Below, in pieces: positions 1 through 12,751 of a stretch of 64,000 bases of DNA (position 1 is its first letter; each line of letters starts with the position of its first letter). The stretch spans positions 112,109 to 176,108 of the forward strand of contig CANNZV010001171.1 of NCBI GenBank assembly GCA_947561585.1, written 5' to 3'. The position numbers and the translations under genes are program-made. Below the pieces are notes generated by a model that saw nothing but the letters and a program-made list of their open reading frames with translations, had not been told where the DNA came from and did no database searches. This DNA comes from Caprella mutica. Lineage: Eukaryota; Arthropoda; Malacostraca; Amphipoda; Caprellidae.

Positions 1-72
1 GAAGGGGTTGGTGGTACTCCAGAGGAAGGGGTTAGTGGTACTCCATAGGGAGGGGTTAGTGGTACTCCAGAC
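1..72. repeat. 24-bp tandem repeat, cut by window edge
   Basis: Three consecutive 24-base copies sharing the block GGGGTTAGTGGTACTCCA. The array begins before the window, so its full size is unknown. The last copy fades into unique sequence at about base 73. Confidence 0.9.
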
Positions 73-448
73 TCTAGTGTTTTGACGATTAGGATGTAAG
101 ATCTGATATGGAACAACTTTTCGTTTGAAAATATTATCTTCTGTGGGTTTATGTAAGTCTTGGAAATCCCATGACAAAGATTTGGACGCTGGAATTTGTG
201 TTTTACAATGAGTTCTTAGCATCTGTGTACTTTGTATGGTTTATGCTTTAAATCATACTTCATGGTCTTCTGAGTTGTCTATAGTAGGAAAAATCTAATT
301 TTCGTACCACTTGACGAATTGAATTTGCGTGTTTTCGTTCATTTCTTGCTGGTTTAGCGTTTGCACAGTTAGGTTAAAGCTTTAGTCATCCTGTTTACAA
401 AGAATTTGCAATTCCTTTTTTTAAACGCTTCTAATACCCAAGTGAAAC

Positions 449-672
449 GGGTGACCGGAAATTTCGGTTTCGAAATATTCGGTCTGGAAATTTTGGTCTC
501 AGAATTACAAATGGCTTCTCAACATAAATGGCCGTTATGTAGTTTGTTGTATCCGCTAGTTTGTTGCATTGCAAACTTCATGATGGATGACCTGGCATGA
601 GGGTTGGGGGGGCGGTTCATAAGTTCTATTTATTCCTCAGAGCGAATATTTCGAGACCGAATTTTCCGCTCA
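449..672. mobile_element. Short palindromic MITE-like element
   Basis: Bases 449-484 and 639-671 are imperfect inverted copies of about 33 bases; both carry a CGAAATATTC core and a GGAAA-TTTCGGT/GGAAAATTCGGT block. No coding capacity is seen between them. The open frame at 406-600 crosses the left arm and resembles no protein I recognise. A non-autonomous DNA transposon relic is the simplest reading; no clear target duplication is visible. Confidence 0.5.
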
Positions 673-1761
673 AATCTCAGGTTAAATAAATGTCAAAACA
701 TCAAAATGAATAATATTACGTATCATTTTACACCGGTTAATGATGTTATCAGCTTTTAATAAATACACTACACATTTTAGTATCTATAATTATAACATTT
801 TCTATTATTGTTCTTTAATAAAATCATTACAATAAAATTCAAGACCTAATGCAATTGAAAGATTTTTTTGCTGTTATTCGATTTTTCAATAGAAATTTAA
901 TCTCACTTCGGCAGGTGATCCTCAGCTTCTATATTTAAGTACAATAAACTTTTTTACCCTCAGAAAATATTTTTATTCATGTGGAGAGAGATAATTTTAA
1001 TTAAAAAAGAAAATTCTCGTGGGCAACATAAACAGAAATCTTGTATTATGACTACCAGAAGATACATATATATATATGTTTAAATTAAAATAATATTCTT
1101 CATTTCTTATGATTTATGAAATCAATTATTTCTATCACCCTTGTACATGCAATTTATTGAACCACTAGTGTATTCTCCCGGTAAAAATAACGGGTCCTCA
1201 TCATTACCAATTTATTACCCGTTATTTCGTTTCTTTTAATGAATTCAATTAAAATTAAATTTTCTGCAAAGTCTAATTATTTTTAATACCCGTCGTGTAA
1301 AAGCGGACACCAAATAAATAAATAAACACACTAAGGAAATTATTAGTATGGATATTATCAAAATATCTTTCTATATAAATAAAAACCGATGTGAATAATT
1401 AAATGTATTTCGTGTCCACTTTAAGTAATTAGATAGGACTAAATAAAGTACGTAGCCATGGATACACACGGGAATATATTGATAATTTGATATGATATTT
1501 AACTCTTATGTTTTTATTCCATTTTAAATGTTTTTCATTTATTGAATATATATCAGTCTATGCTGAAAACTAAATTTATTCAAAAAGAGTTTTTTAGCAC
1601 TGCAGGAAATAATAAAATAGGGGTTTATATATAAATAATTAAATTTGAATACATGGAACATGTGTGGATTGTCTTTGAAAACCCTATATTTCTTAACGGG
1701 AAAGTACACTAATTATATTAATAATATTAATAATTAATTAATATTATTTAAATAAAATCTC
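673..1761. other. AT-rich sequence without recognised features
   Basis: No supportable gene or structured repeat. It holds short AT simple-sequence tracts, such as the ATATATATATAT run near 1066. Confidence 0.5.
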
Positions 1762-1856
1762 TTACCAGAGTGATAGTTATGGTAGAGCAGTAGGAGATCA
1801 AGGTGGGATACCACTAAATCTTCTCAGGCCCCACCATAACTTTCTTCTCTGCTCAC
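1762..1856. mobile_element. Dispersed hairpin repeat, H family copy 1
   Basis: A hairpin-forming segment. Its left side carries AGTTATGGTAGAGC and its right side GGCCCCACCATAACT, which are imperfect inverse copies. The right side recurs near 6336, 8130, 30220 and 31260, and in inverted form near 33635. This is a family of short palindromic elements in this genome, probably MITEs. Confidence 0.55.
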
Positions 1857-3287
1857 CACACTAATATTTCACTTCAAAAACCTATCCGACAGAAAGTCGA
1901 TATCCTAAGAATTTCCCAAACACTTTATGAAATTTTGAATAGTTCAAATATTCTGATATTTCTCTCTGTGTAAATATTCCAGGGATGTTACAATTCTCAT
2001 GTAAACTATTCATAAATGATTTCCTGAGATTCAATCGCACAGCAATATTAGCAGATATCCAAGCAATTAGACTCTCGATTGAGTATAGCCTGATCTAGAG
2101 CTGTAATTAACCAAGCAATTGGCTAGCAGTTAACTCTGCTAGGAACAATAACAGTTCCAATAATAATTGCAAGTGTCAGCTGCAGTTTCTAGCAAGACTC
2201 TTTGATAAAGTCCTTACGTTTGTTGTACTGCCAATTGCTTATATATTTAGCAGCACTCTTTGATAGCACCACCCCTTCTTGATCCACATCTAGAAATCAT
2301 TTCTCAGCGTTATTAATTGGATCCTTGGACGCATGGGGGCATTCCTTTGAGTCAGAAGCTTCATTAGTAATATCAGATGTACAAATTCTTAACGATAAAT
2401 CTCTATTCTTCATGTCCACTTCTTTGTGATGAATGAATAACACCTAATTATAGGTCTCTGAACTACCTATAGTATTATACAAATATAATTATTATGTAAC
2501 AGAATTATTATAGTGTGATGTTTAAACCTTTCTGCTCGAAGTGGACATATAAAAGTAATGAATTATTATATTTTCCTAAAAAAATAAAAAAATATGCGTA
2601 CTATTTCTTTTATTCAAATACATATGTACGCTTACATTAGTTGAAGCACAATTTGTAATATACGGTATATATTTCTTCACATTTAAAAAAAAAATCTTGT
2701 TTTATTATTCAATATGCTTAGTTTGCCTGTATATTACATGAATTTCAAAACATTATTTTCTTTTTCATTTTCAAACTATTTCAGTGCATAATGGCTTAAA
2801 TGAGTTACAAAGAATTTTACAGTAGGTAGAGCATTTATCAGGCTTATAGAACTCCTCCACTCTTCAGTTTTTATAACTCTGATTTGTACCGGTCACTGAG
2901 AATAAATCTCTGCAAACCATTTCATTTGTTATCAATATTGCAATTTATGTTGTTCGTGTGAGTTTTGCAATACCTGCCGAATTTCTATGCTGACTAAGCA
3001 AATAAAATGTATGGCGTACATCAGACTAATTCAAATCATTAAGATATACCTACACCGTTACCAAAATACCATTAGAAAAAATAACATTAGGTTCCAATAA
3101 AAGTACCTAATTACCACGAGAGATTGTTGGCATTCCTCCCTTGTTCTTCTATTTAATCTATTAGAAACTCGGACAGAGAAGGTTGAGAGTGAATATTTCC
3201 TATATAATTAAATAGGAATTAAATACTGGTTGCACCTTTGAGGTTAGAAATTAAAAGGTTACTCCCACTAAGAATATAGGGTGACCG
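1857..3287. other. AT-rich sequence without recognised features
   Basis: Both strands were read. No gene, RNA or clear repeat is supportable apart from homopolymer and AT-rich runs. Confidence 0.5.
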
Positions 3288-3430
3288 GAAAGAAGCCGCA
3301 GGAAAAATGAACACAGGAAAAATACTCACAGGAAAAAAGCACACAGGAAAAATGTCCCCAGGAAAAATACCCACAAGGAAAAATGCTCACAGGGAAAAAT
3401 ATCCACAAGGAAAAAAGCCCACAGGTATAA
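3288..3430 (+). repeat. 15-16 bp minisatellite, left arm of an inverted pair
   Basis: About nine degenerate copies of a unit like CACAGGAAAAATGCC. The same unit appears reversed and complemented at 3926-4056, so the two arrays face each other across a loop of about 500 bases. The frame starting at 3307 is open only because the unit lacks stops and reads as a repetitive lysine- and glycine-rich peptide; I do not regard it as a gene. Confidence 0.85.
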
Positions 3431-3644
3431 ATATTAATGGAGATAGTGTCCCTTGCGTTCAGAACTGTTGTAATTTGGATTGTGTATCATGTTTTTCCAT
3501 ATTTACCATATTTATAATTTTTAAACGCTACTTGCAGTTTTAGAGGATAGCGCTAGGGTTATGCTCTTCAACTATGAGGTACTAGATTTTGTGTTAGGTA
3601 GGCTCGTAGGCTTCATTTACTATCACCTCTTCATTTTCCTCTTC

Positions 3645-3870
3645 CATCTGTGAGTGCAGCAACCTGTGCTTTTGCCTCTTTTCGTGTTATGTTACTGCAT
3701 TCACGGAGTAGATATTTTTGCATCCATTAGTTTTGTCACCGACGGTAGTAGGTGACTTTGGTTCATGGAGCCACTTTCCTTTCTGACTGCTTCTTCCAAT
3801 TCTTTTGTTAAATTACATTTCGACTTCGGTGATATAGTCAAATGGCTGAAAGCTGACGTTAAACCCTGTA
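3645..3870 (+). repeat. Dispersed repeat R1, copy 1
   Basis: About 225 bases similar, in reverse orientation, to 58919-59162, and over a shorter stretch to 21255-21335. Shared blocks include GCATTCACGGAGTAG and TGACTGCTTCTT, and the copies end near a GACGTTAAACCC motif. It lies in the loop between the two inverted arrays. No open frame survives across copies. It could be a SINE or the remnant of a larger element. Confidence 0.65.
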
Positions 3871-3925
3871 CTAAAATAAATTAAAAACAACTGTATTTTA
3901 GAATATTTGCCGTTAACTTAATACC

Positions 3926-4056
3926 TTTTTGGGCTTTTTTCCTGTGGGCCTTTATACCTGTGGGCTTTTTTCATTGTGGGTTTTTTTCCCTGTGGGAATT
4001 TTTCCTATGTTTTTTTTTCCTGTGGGCTTCTTTCCTGTTGTCTTCTTTCCAGGAAC
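3926..4056 (-). repeat. 15-16 bp minisatellite, right inverted arm
   Basis: Degenerate copies of TTTTTCCTGTGGGC, the complement of the unit at 3288-3430. Together the two arms and their loop form one inverted structure of about 770 bases, as in foldback-type elements. Confidence 0.85.
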
Positions 4057-4108
4057 CGAAATATAATTTTAAAAATATTGTTCTTGGCGGATGAAATTTT
4101 TAAGAATG

Positions 4109-4421
4109 TGTTTTTAAGGTTAGTAACTCATTGATTGGCTATGGAGATTGACCAATGATAGTATCCATCCCTCTACCAGCTCATTATACATTCATGAAGT
4201 GTGAAGTACAACAAACTAGCGGATACAACAAACAACAAATCAGAATTCTCTTTTGATAGTTTCACAGTTTTTATTATTTGAAAATTAATTTTGTTCAACT
4301 CATAACTATATGCAAGGAGGATGAGCCAAGAAGAGGCGGAGCAATAACTGTGTAGTACTCCGTCCCCTGTTGGCTTCTCCTCGTTGCCGACCAATCAGAG
4401 AAGAGTTAACCTCAAAAAGTT
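4109..4421. mobile_element. MITE-like element with about 35-bp inverted ends
   Basis: Bases 4109-4143 and 4386-4421 are inverse copies: the left has TTTAAGGTTAGTAACTC then TTGATTGGCT, the right has the complements of TTTTTGAGGTTAACTC and TGATTGGT. Inside, 4213-4240 shares ACAAACTAGCGGATACAAC with the complement of 541-566, linking it to another dispersed sequence. The open frames here overlap the ends and look spurious. Confidence 0.55.
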
Positions 4422-5719
4422 ATCCGTAAAAACAAGATTCTTGCGGAACACTATCGATAGAAACTTATGCGTAGTTTACTATAATTATGAAATTTTAGAC
4501 GGAAGCAACATAAACTTTTTGGGCAAACAGGCGAATACTTTATTAATTTCTTTTCTGTTAAGTGTGATATGTTATACAGCCTTAGCTCTCATAAGATAAA
4601 GAATTTCTACATTTTTTATGTATCGTGGACTATGTAGGCGACTTTTAACTATCTTCTAGATTGTGAAACAGTGAAGTGATTTAGGTAAATTTAAATGAAA
4701 TTCTTGTTGAAATATAGGATCAGTAACTTTATCAGAATAACTTAATAATTAAAAAAAATTCGTGTTAGAAAAAGATTAATTTTTGAAGAAAAATGAGATT
4801 TTCAATTTTCACAGCATATTTTTTGTTATTCACATTATAGGTATAACAATCCCAAAACTTTCAATAGTGCACATCTATACATGAGCTAATTATTAAATTC
4901 CGCGATACTATACTTCACTGAAGAATAAGAGTGCAGACAACTTAATCTTTTACCACCCCAACAATTTTCTCTCGGGGTCGCTGTATTCTTCAACAAAAAT
5001 GTTTTCCTTTCATCCAATTCTCTCAGAGTTCATCAACAGTTTTGACACAAGTGAACTTTGATCTTTGCCACAAGATGTTTGAATCTTTTCTCCTGTAAAT
5101 TCACCTCAGGCTTTTAGCAAGAGTTCATCATTATGTGTACACATTCTTCTCCAGATAAATTATTTAGAGGATTTCTTCCCTGTGACAAGAGGCGTATTAT
5201 CAGGCATTAAAATTGACTGGAGGTTATTTGAATTTATCAGGCATATCTTTATCATGAAGCTTATTAGTAACAGTTGGAGTTGTACCATTTATCATACTGT
5301 GTCTGCCCTCATTTTTATGTGGATGTTTGTGTATAATGCAGAATACACATTTCACCTTTGAGGGACAAACATGCTGAAGGATCTAACGAAGATTTGTGAC
5401 TAAAGGGTATATTGTTCGATAGATCCTTTACAATCAGGTAGAAATTAAGTTTGGAAAATCGGTAGTATAAAGACTCTAGAATTCTTTATCCTGAATTGAC
5501 TATAAGAACAAACAAAATGTTGGATCTTTCATTTGAAATCTGCATTTCCATGTTACTTAATGCAATTTTTCGAAATTTCATTATTCGTGAGAGATAATTC
5601 AGTATATGCCTTATGCAAAGAAATTAAAATTTTGATCTTATCGATGCATATTTTCGTAATCGAAATGAGTTATTCAATTCTAAACCAATCATTGATCTCC
5701 TGGTTCCGTCGCGTTTCCA
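4422..5719. other. AT-rich sequence without recognised features
   Basis: Nothing supportable was found. The 83-residue frame at 5533-5784 matches no protein family that I know and runs into a hairpin repeat. Confidence 0.45.
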
Positions 5720-5810
5720 CAGAGAAAAGTATGGTATACAGTAGATGTGTTAAATGGGGTACGTCCCCTTCTATTCTTCGATAGTCTCACCATGACTTCA
5801 CTATTCATAT
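5720..5810. repeat. Diverged H-family hairpin
   Basis: AGAGAAAAGTATGGT on the left faces TCTCACCATGACTTC on the right. The arrangement matches the H family (compare 1762-1856), but divergence is high. Confidence 0.3.
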
Positions 5811-6290
5811 AAATATCATTTATGAAACACATAAAAAACATATTTTATTTTTAGAAAAAAAGACAACTCTATCCTGAATATTAAACATTCATTTTCCATT
5901 TTTTGTTTTAATTCATTGAAAAGCAATTAAATTAAATTAAATTACTATCAAATAATCAAATTTCCTATAAAAAAATTCAACTTCGTAAATCGTTCTATTC
6001 ATTATTATTATCAATTTCTCTACCATAAAGCAGTTAGAGCAGTAAAAATAAGTTATATTTAATATTCAACTTTACAGTCATTAGTATATTTAGATAATTT
6101 ATACAGAGACCGTAAAAGCAATTTGCAGTGAGGATTAAAACCAAAACATTATGCTTTCCATCATTTTTCTCTCTACTGTCGGTACTGAATCTCTTTTTAA
6201 AAACAAATTAAAGCAGTAAAAAATAAAAGATAAAATGTTTTAGAGAGGCATGGAAAAAGATGCTTTTTACAATTATTTGTTTAAATAAAA

Positions 6291-6358
6291 AAGGGCTACG
6301 AAGAATAAGGTGGGAAACGATTTATTCTTCTATGGCCCCACCATAACTTTCTCTCTTG
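6291..6358. mobile_element. Dispersed hairpin repeat, H family copy 2
   Basis: GGGCTACGAAGAATAA on the left pairs with TTATTCTTCTATGGCCCC on the right, followed by the family signature ACCATAACTTTCTCTC. It lies about 120 bases to the left of the 17-bp array. Confidence 0.6.
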
Positions 6359-6479
6359 GTATAAATGATATGCAATGATATGATAATGAACTATAATTTA
6401 TTATAAACTTTTGGAACAAAAATGAGCTAAAATGATATTTAAAGAGGACATGATAAGTGAAATATAAATTTTAATGAAA

Positions 6480-7232
6480 TAATGATAGTATGACAATAAT
6501 GATAGTATGACAGTAATGATAGTATGACAATAATGATAGTGTGACAATAATGATAGTATGACAATAATGATAGTGTGACAATAATGATAGTATGACAATA
6601 ATGATAGTGTGACAATAATGATAGTATGACAATAATGATAGTATGATAATAATGATAGTATGACAATAATGATAGTATGACAATAATGATAGTCTGACAG
6701 TAATGATAGCATGACAATAATGATAGTATGACAATAATGATAGTGTAACAATAATGATAGTATGACAATAATGATAGTGTGACAATAATGATAGTATGAC
6801 AATAATGACAGTATGACAATAATGATAGTATGACAATAATGATAGTATGACAATAATGATAGTATGACAATAATGATAGTATGACAATAATGATAGTCTG
6901 ACAGTAATGATAGTCTGACAATAATGATAGTATGACAATAATGATAGTATGACAATAATGATAGTATGACAATAATGATAGTATGACAATAATGATAGTC
7001 TGACAGTAATGATAGTCTGACAATAATGATAGTATGATAATAATGATAGTATGACAATAATGATAGTATGGCAATAATGATAGTATGACAATAATGATAG
7101 TATGACAATAATGATAGTCTGACAGTAATGATAGTCTGACAATAATGATTGTATGACAATAATGATTGTATGACAATAATGATTGTATGACAATAATGAT
7201 TGTATGACAATAATGATAGCATGACAATAATG
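6480..7232. repeat. 17-bp minisatellite, about 44 copies
   Basis: Regular 17-base copies of GACAATAATGATAGTAT, with point variants such as CTGACAG and TGATTGT in local clusters. Because 17 is not a multiple of three and the complement lacks stops, all three minus-strand frames stay open for 265-322 codons and give a 17-residue repetitive peptide rich in Leu, Ile, His and Tyr. These are not credible genes. The variant clusters indicate local copying of small blocks. Confidence 0.95.
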
Positions 7233-7380
7233 ACAATTATACCAATAATATCTGTTCGACAATGTCCTCGTATTCCTCGGTACCGGCGGCTTAACCACAT
7301 GGAATTATTTATAGAATGAGGAGAATTCAGACAATTTGCACGCATGGAATCACTCCAGTCAGCCGACAAATTCGCCCATT

Positions 7381-8082
7381 GAGCTTTGTTCTGAAATGAC
7401 GAAAATGATTTACTGAAATGACATGAAATGTGACAAATTGCTGAGGGAAGAGTGTCCCAAAACCTACCAGAGTCATGTAAAACATGATATTAAAATTATC
7501 TACAGTGGCAAGCTATTATTGCTGGATATTTTGAAATATTGATTCGAGTTTTCCTTCATTATTGCACCAATAAATGGTATAGCCTGTTAGTAACATTATT
7601 TATGAAATATTGTCTAAATAATGCAGCAATAATTATATAATTACCATTATAACAATATTGACGCAATGTTGTTTCAAAATTGGGCCAATAACTCTGCAAT
7701 AAAGCTGTTCATTAACAATATTAACGCAATATTGTTTCAGATATTGTCTCAATATTGTAACAATAAATATTGTTACCTAGGTTCATATCCTTCCATTTGT
7801 TTAAGAAAATAATAGTCATGTAACATTAAAACTAATGAATAAATCGGTGGCACATTTTATCTACAGTGCCGCCTCGTTATATAATTTAATATGCATTTAA
7901 CATTTCTCCAGTGAATCGTGCCTCATTTTCACTATAATATGATTATGAAGTTCCTTTTTATGCGTTGCAGAATAATGAACATTACCGTCCATCAATCATG
8001 TTCATCATTTTAAATCACATTATGCTACTTTTACATTATAATATCAAATAGGACTGTAAATTCTCCTGCAAACCAGACAGTG
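7381..8082. other. AT-rich stretch with repeated CAATATTG words
   Basis: Between about 7600 and 7770 the words CAATATTG and AATATTG recur at irregular spacing, too degenerate to be called a tandem array. No gene is visible. Confidence 0.4.
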
Positions 8083-8150
8083 AATTATAGTGGGGCTATG
8101 GAAGATTAAGTATGTTTCCTTTTCATTTTCGATGGTCCACCATAAATAAT
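8083..8150. mobile_element. Dispersed hairpin repeat, H family copy 3
   Basis: TTATAGTGGGGCTATGGAAG on the left faces TCGATGGTCCACCATAAA on the right as an imperfect inverted copy, with the family's GTGGGGC/CCACCATA signature. Confidence 0.5.
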
Positions 8151-9220
8151 ACCATGCTCATCTTTTTCAATCACATTAAGCTCTATTTAGTCTATAATAT
8201 AATTGCTACAGGAGCGTTAAATAATTGACTAATCATAAGATTAAACCATTGCATGATCATACAGAGTAATCTGCATCAACATTCCAATCACAATAAAGGG
8301 AAGATAAAACACCCACAGTATAGCTATTCTAATCATCTAAGCTAGATTGCATTATGGAACACCTACGGCTTGCAGGCAGCTCAATTTAATGTAAATTAAT
8401 GCAATAAATTCTTTGACTTTCATTGTAGTGACACTTTTACGTCTATTTGGCTTCGGAACAATTTGTAAAATTGAATTTTTCATTGTAATATTAATATTTC
8501 TTCAAAGTTATATGATATTGGTGAAGATAGATAACTGTAATCATTGAAGTTTTTACTGGTTAGTGACTTAGTTTATGATTCCTGCATCTGGCAAAAGTTT
8601 TCGGTGTGATCGGCCACGTTGATGATGTTCTTGCTTTTCCCCAATCCAAGCTTACTCTAATCTATCAGTCCTAACAATTGTATACCTCTTCTATTTAGAG
8701 AAATGAACCATCTTTGTACTAATCTGTATACTCTCTTAGAGCCATTCTTGTCGATCGTACCTAATACAGTGGGTCAAAAGAGGCCGTTTTTCAGGAGCAA
8801 GGATCCGTCCTAAGATAGAGTTAACGGCACCATTTGATTTCAAGCAGATTTACTTGTTCCAAAACTATTTTAATGTTCTCCAAGACTTCTTCAAAAGCTG
8901 CTCCTAAGGTAAGTACAATAGTTATTTGCTACAGTTTCTAGGAATTCAGCTTCTCTCCAGGTCTTCTTTGGAGATCCAAACCCGATGTCGCTTCTCCATA
9001 TCAGCTGACTTTCCAAGCCATACAGGAAGAACAGATAATTTCAATCAGGTAATTACTGTGTAACTTTATCACATTGGCAAAATTACGGTTTAGATAAAGA
9101 AAACTTTTTTATTTCAAAAGACATAGGAGTGTTTCATATTTTTATTTGTAATCTTTTTAACTCAAAATTTATATATTTATTTATAATCTTGTTTCATTCG
9201 AAAAAATTTGAACCAAATTG
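8151..9220. other. No recognised features
   Basis: No supportable gene or repeat. Composition is slightly less AT-rich from 8580 to 9000, but no open frame of note is present. Confidence 0.4.
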
Positions 9221-9425
9221 TCTGAATTTTGGTTGGACGATTGGTCATCATCCAAGAACTATTTGATCAGATTTTGGGAGCGATCAGGTCAAAGGTCAAG
9301 ATTAAAATAGCTCAAAAAGTATTGAAAAATTCATTAAAATTTGATAGGACGATTGGTCATTACTCAGGAACCATTTTATTAGATTTTGGGAACGATCGGG
9401 TTGAAGGTCAAGGTGGCCGTTTTAG
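9221..9425 (+). repeat. Two-copy direct repeat, unit about 116 bp
   Basis: The block GGACGATTGGTCAT followed by AGATTTTGGGA, GATC and AAGGTCAAG occurs at about 9235 and again at about 9351. The open frame at 9229-9429 spans both copies and shows the duplication as repeated residues. This is probably a fragment of a larger repeat family rather than a gene. Confidence 0.7.
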
Positions 9426-9430
9426 TTAAA

Positions 9431-10281
9431 TTTGTAATTGAAATTTGTTTACATTGCTATGGTAATTGGCAATTATCCTTTACATATTATTTGATAGAAG
9501 CTCATAGATGTTTGGAATTTAGTTTCCGAGTTAAATTTTAGCAGGAAAAAAAAATTCAAATTTATTTATAACTCAACAAGAATTAGAAAATGTAGCGGTG
9601 GTGAAGGTATGTGTGCTATTTACGAATTAGGCTCGAACGAAGATTATCAATAATCAGAAAAACAAACAAGTCTCACCAATTCCATAATGTATACGTTATT
9701 AACGGATAAATTTACAATGTCCCAGAAGAGTATATAGTTTGCTGAAAGTTAAGGAAATTAATTACATAATAGAGTGCTTTGTTTATACGGAGTCTGAATA
9801 TTCATTAATTTCACATTATTATTTCCCAATTATGTTAATTGGCAGTCATTCTTCATTAAACATCAATAGAATGAACTTAATTGTTGTTGTTATGTAGCTT
9901 ATAATTAATATAATTTCAATATAATTCCTTATGCCGTGTTAATATATCCCAACAGGGCAATAAATTATGAATTGAAAAACTACTATTACATATTCATTCA
10001 AATTATCAACTATGCAAGGCTATTTTTTATCTTAGTTTATCCCATAATTTATTCGTGTCTCTTCAGTACATCAATATTGCATTATTCTAGCCACAGTAGG
10101 TTGTCGCGCCTGATTTATGGTGGAGAATTATGGGAGAGGGAACTAATGGTTTAATCAATCTAATTATGTGAGCAATAATTATTAACTGCTGGGCTTCGAG
10201 TGATGCAATGAAATGGAAGACTGGAGCCTGTAGCTTTAAGTTTACAAACGAATGAAATCAAACAGTGAGTTTGGAGAGATA
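9431..10281. other. AT-rich sequence without recognised features
   Basis: No gene or structured repeat is supportable. The 72-codon frame at 9936-10154 has no recognisable motif. Confidence 0.4.
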
Positions 10282-10284
10282 TTA

Positions 10285-10512
10285 GGCCCCCTTCACACTT
10301 GCGTTTCTCAGCGCCGCCTTTAAATAAAAGCTCATGGAATAAAGTTTAGCTGCAATTGATTTTAACGGAGCACTTCACACTTGCGTTAGAAAAAATGCTG
10401 TTGAAAAAAGGTGCAAGTGTGAAGGGCTCCGTTAAAATCAATTGCAGCTAAACTTTTTGCCATGAGCATTTTTTTAAAGGCGGCGTTGAGAAACGCAATT
10501 GTGAAGGGGGCC
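10285..10512. mobile_element. PIF/Harbinger-like palindromic MITE with TTA duplications
   Basis: A 228-base element whose two halves are almost complete inverse copies: about 90 bases per arm, beginning GGCCCCCTTCACACTTGCG on the left and the matching complement on the right. It is flanked by TTA at 10282-10284 and 10513-10515. A 3-bp TTA duplication with GG-starting ends is typical of the PIF/Harbinger superfamily; the assignment rests on those two features. It has no coding capacity, so any movement would need a transposase supplied elsewhere. Confidence 0.85.
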
Positions 10513-10515
10513 TTA

Positions 10516-12750
10516 ATTAGAATTCTGTAGTCAATATTCAATTTGCAGTTTGAGTATACTTAATATTCATTATAATTCAATATTGTTTATAAAATAACAA
10601 AGTGAGAATGTCATTTTTTATTTCATAGATACAGTTTTTTACAGTAAATAGGATAACGCAAATGCTCTTGGAAACATAACTGTGTACTTCAAGTACTCAG
10701 AAAGTGGGTACGTGATAACATAGGTCACGACAGGTCAATAATAAACGTCCAAAGGACAGAATGATTCATGACCAAAGAGTATAATGGGGTTATTTTTATA
10801 CCCCTTTTATGTACCCCTGAAAAAAGTTAGTAAATACAATGTATTTCTTTTCATTAGAATTAAAGTTTGTAATAACTGTAGTCCTAACTTTTATTTGCCG
10901 ACACTTGGCTAGGCCATCCTCTGTGATAGATGATAATCATTTTGTTCTTTTACCATTGAATAGGCAATGTGTTTCAGCTGCATTGTTCCCTTTTAATGGC
11001 CCAGACTCTTGTAGAGAATAATCATGATTATAACAATGGAAGCTAAGCTCTCATCATTCAGTGCCTTTCTGTCACTGCAATGAGTCAGTGCCACATAATG
11101 AGTCTGTACCACCACTGTGTCTATCCTCTGAAGTCTCCGGACAAAGAATTGGAATAGCCGTCATTCAGATTTCGATCGACAACTAGTGGGACGTCCCAGA
11201 ACTCGGACAGTCGCAGTAATCTGAAAATTGGTGTTTTCGTAGGTGAATCAGAATCATTTACTTATATAGGGTAATGGATAATTTCCCAGTCCTGTGATTC
11301 GAACCCTATTCGAACAAAAGAAAATAATTTATCCACATGACAAATATCAATTCGGCAGTTATACGATTAAATTTTCGATGGCCTGTCGTCTTTCCTCGAA
11401 TTTATTCACAGATGAAAATATATTTTAGGCCATCGCCAAAATATGAATTATTAAAGCTTAAGAATATGAAATATAGATGATCTACAGTTTATACTTTCCC
11501 GAGAGGGTATACGCCATACCACTGAGCAGTTCAATGACCTGAGTCAATTTATGAGCCCTAATAGAATGATTAAACCTCAGGTGTGAATTAGAACACGCGA
11601 TCTTGAAGGTACATACTACACCTTCTAGGGGATTAAACCAATTGATTGTTACGCAAAGAATTAGAGAGAAGGGGTTTTAGTGGGTAGCAGACATTTATGG
11701 GATAAAACTAAAAGTAGGGATTAGAGTGACACATTCAATTAAATGAAGAATACGGAATATGGTAGATAGCAAACATTTGAAGGAAATTTATAAAATAAAA
11801 TTCTACAAAGCATGTAAAAGAATTAATCTTGTATGTAAAAATATTCAATGTTTACTTTTAATATATAATTGAATATTATGATATCATATACTATGAGGAT
11901 TAAAGGTAATAGCATCCAATTTGGCTATTAAGGACTAATGAGGTATCGCTGCAATCACACGGTGATTTGACTCGCGACAGCTGTGTACCTTGGAGTCTAA
12001 TTGCGATATGAGCTTTTAATTGGTTAGTACATGCACCCAATTTGGAATATGATTTACTCCTAATTTGAAATATGATTTACTAGTAATATCTTTATCATAG
12101 CTCGTTAGGGTTGGTAAATCAGAACTTAATTAGAAAATTCTAATTACAGGCAGGTCCTGTTTTTATAACATCCGACTTAAATAATTAAGTAAGAGCTGTG
12201 ATTAATCCTTCAAGGCATGACTAGAAGTTTTAATAAAATTGTAACTCCTTAGATATTTCATTTTCTATAAGTTAGATTAAAAGAAAATGACCTTGAGAGC
12301 TCGACTTAGCATATTTTTTCGAAATCAAATGTTGAATTCATGGATACCAATTAAAATTGCATTACTATATTCTTTTCTTATACCTACCTACTTGTCGAAA
12401 GTGTTTTAACATTTGTTAACTTAGAACTTACTCTACTGCCATAACTATTTCACAGTGCACAAAATTACTGTTTGTTCAAAATATGCAAAATACGCAAAGT
12501 CGAACTCGAAGACCATATTATTTTAATCTAATTCTTAGAAAAATATTTAAGTGTTATGATTATATAATACCTATTATCTACAGTTCTTGTCCCACTCTTA
12601 TAATCATTTCGATTAAGTGTGAGTCGTGATTTTGGTTATAAAAGCGGGACTTGCCAGTATAATATTATTGGTCTTTTCGCACATTGATACAGTAACTTCA
12701 TTAGGATATTAGAATTAACTTTATAGAATTTTGATTATTGTTACTTCAAT
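10516..12750. other. AT-rich sequence without recognised genes
   Basis: Open frames such as 10839-11021 carry no recognisable motif. A GGATACCAATT word near 12340 resembles half of the palindromic core found in the MITEs near 39.1 and 63.05 kb. Confidence 0.45.
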
Positions 12751-12751
12751 C

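Noticed and set aside
6401..7369. Three overlapping minus-strand frames of 265-322 codons as genes
   Set aside because: They read a 17-residue repeat that is just the 17-bp tandem unit read in three frames; no unique domain is present.
11280..11315. Possible tRNA T-loop (GATTCGAACCC)
   Set aside because: The flanking bases do not form a T stem, and no acceptor or anticodon arm is found at the right spacing.
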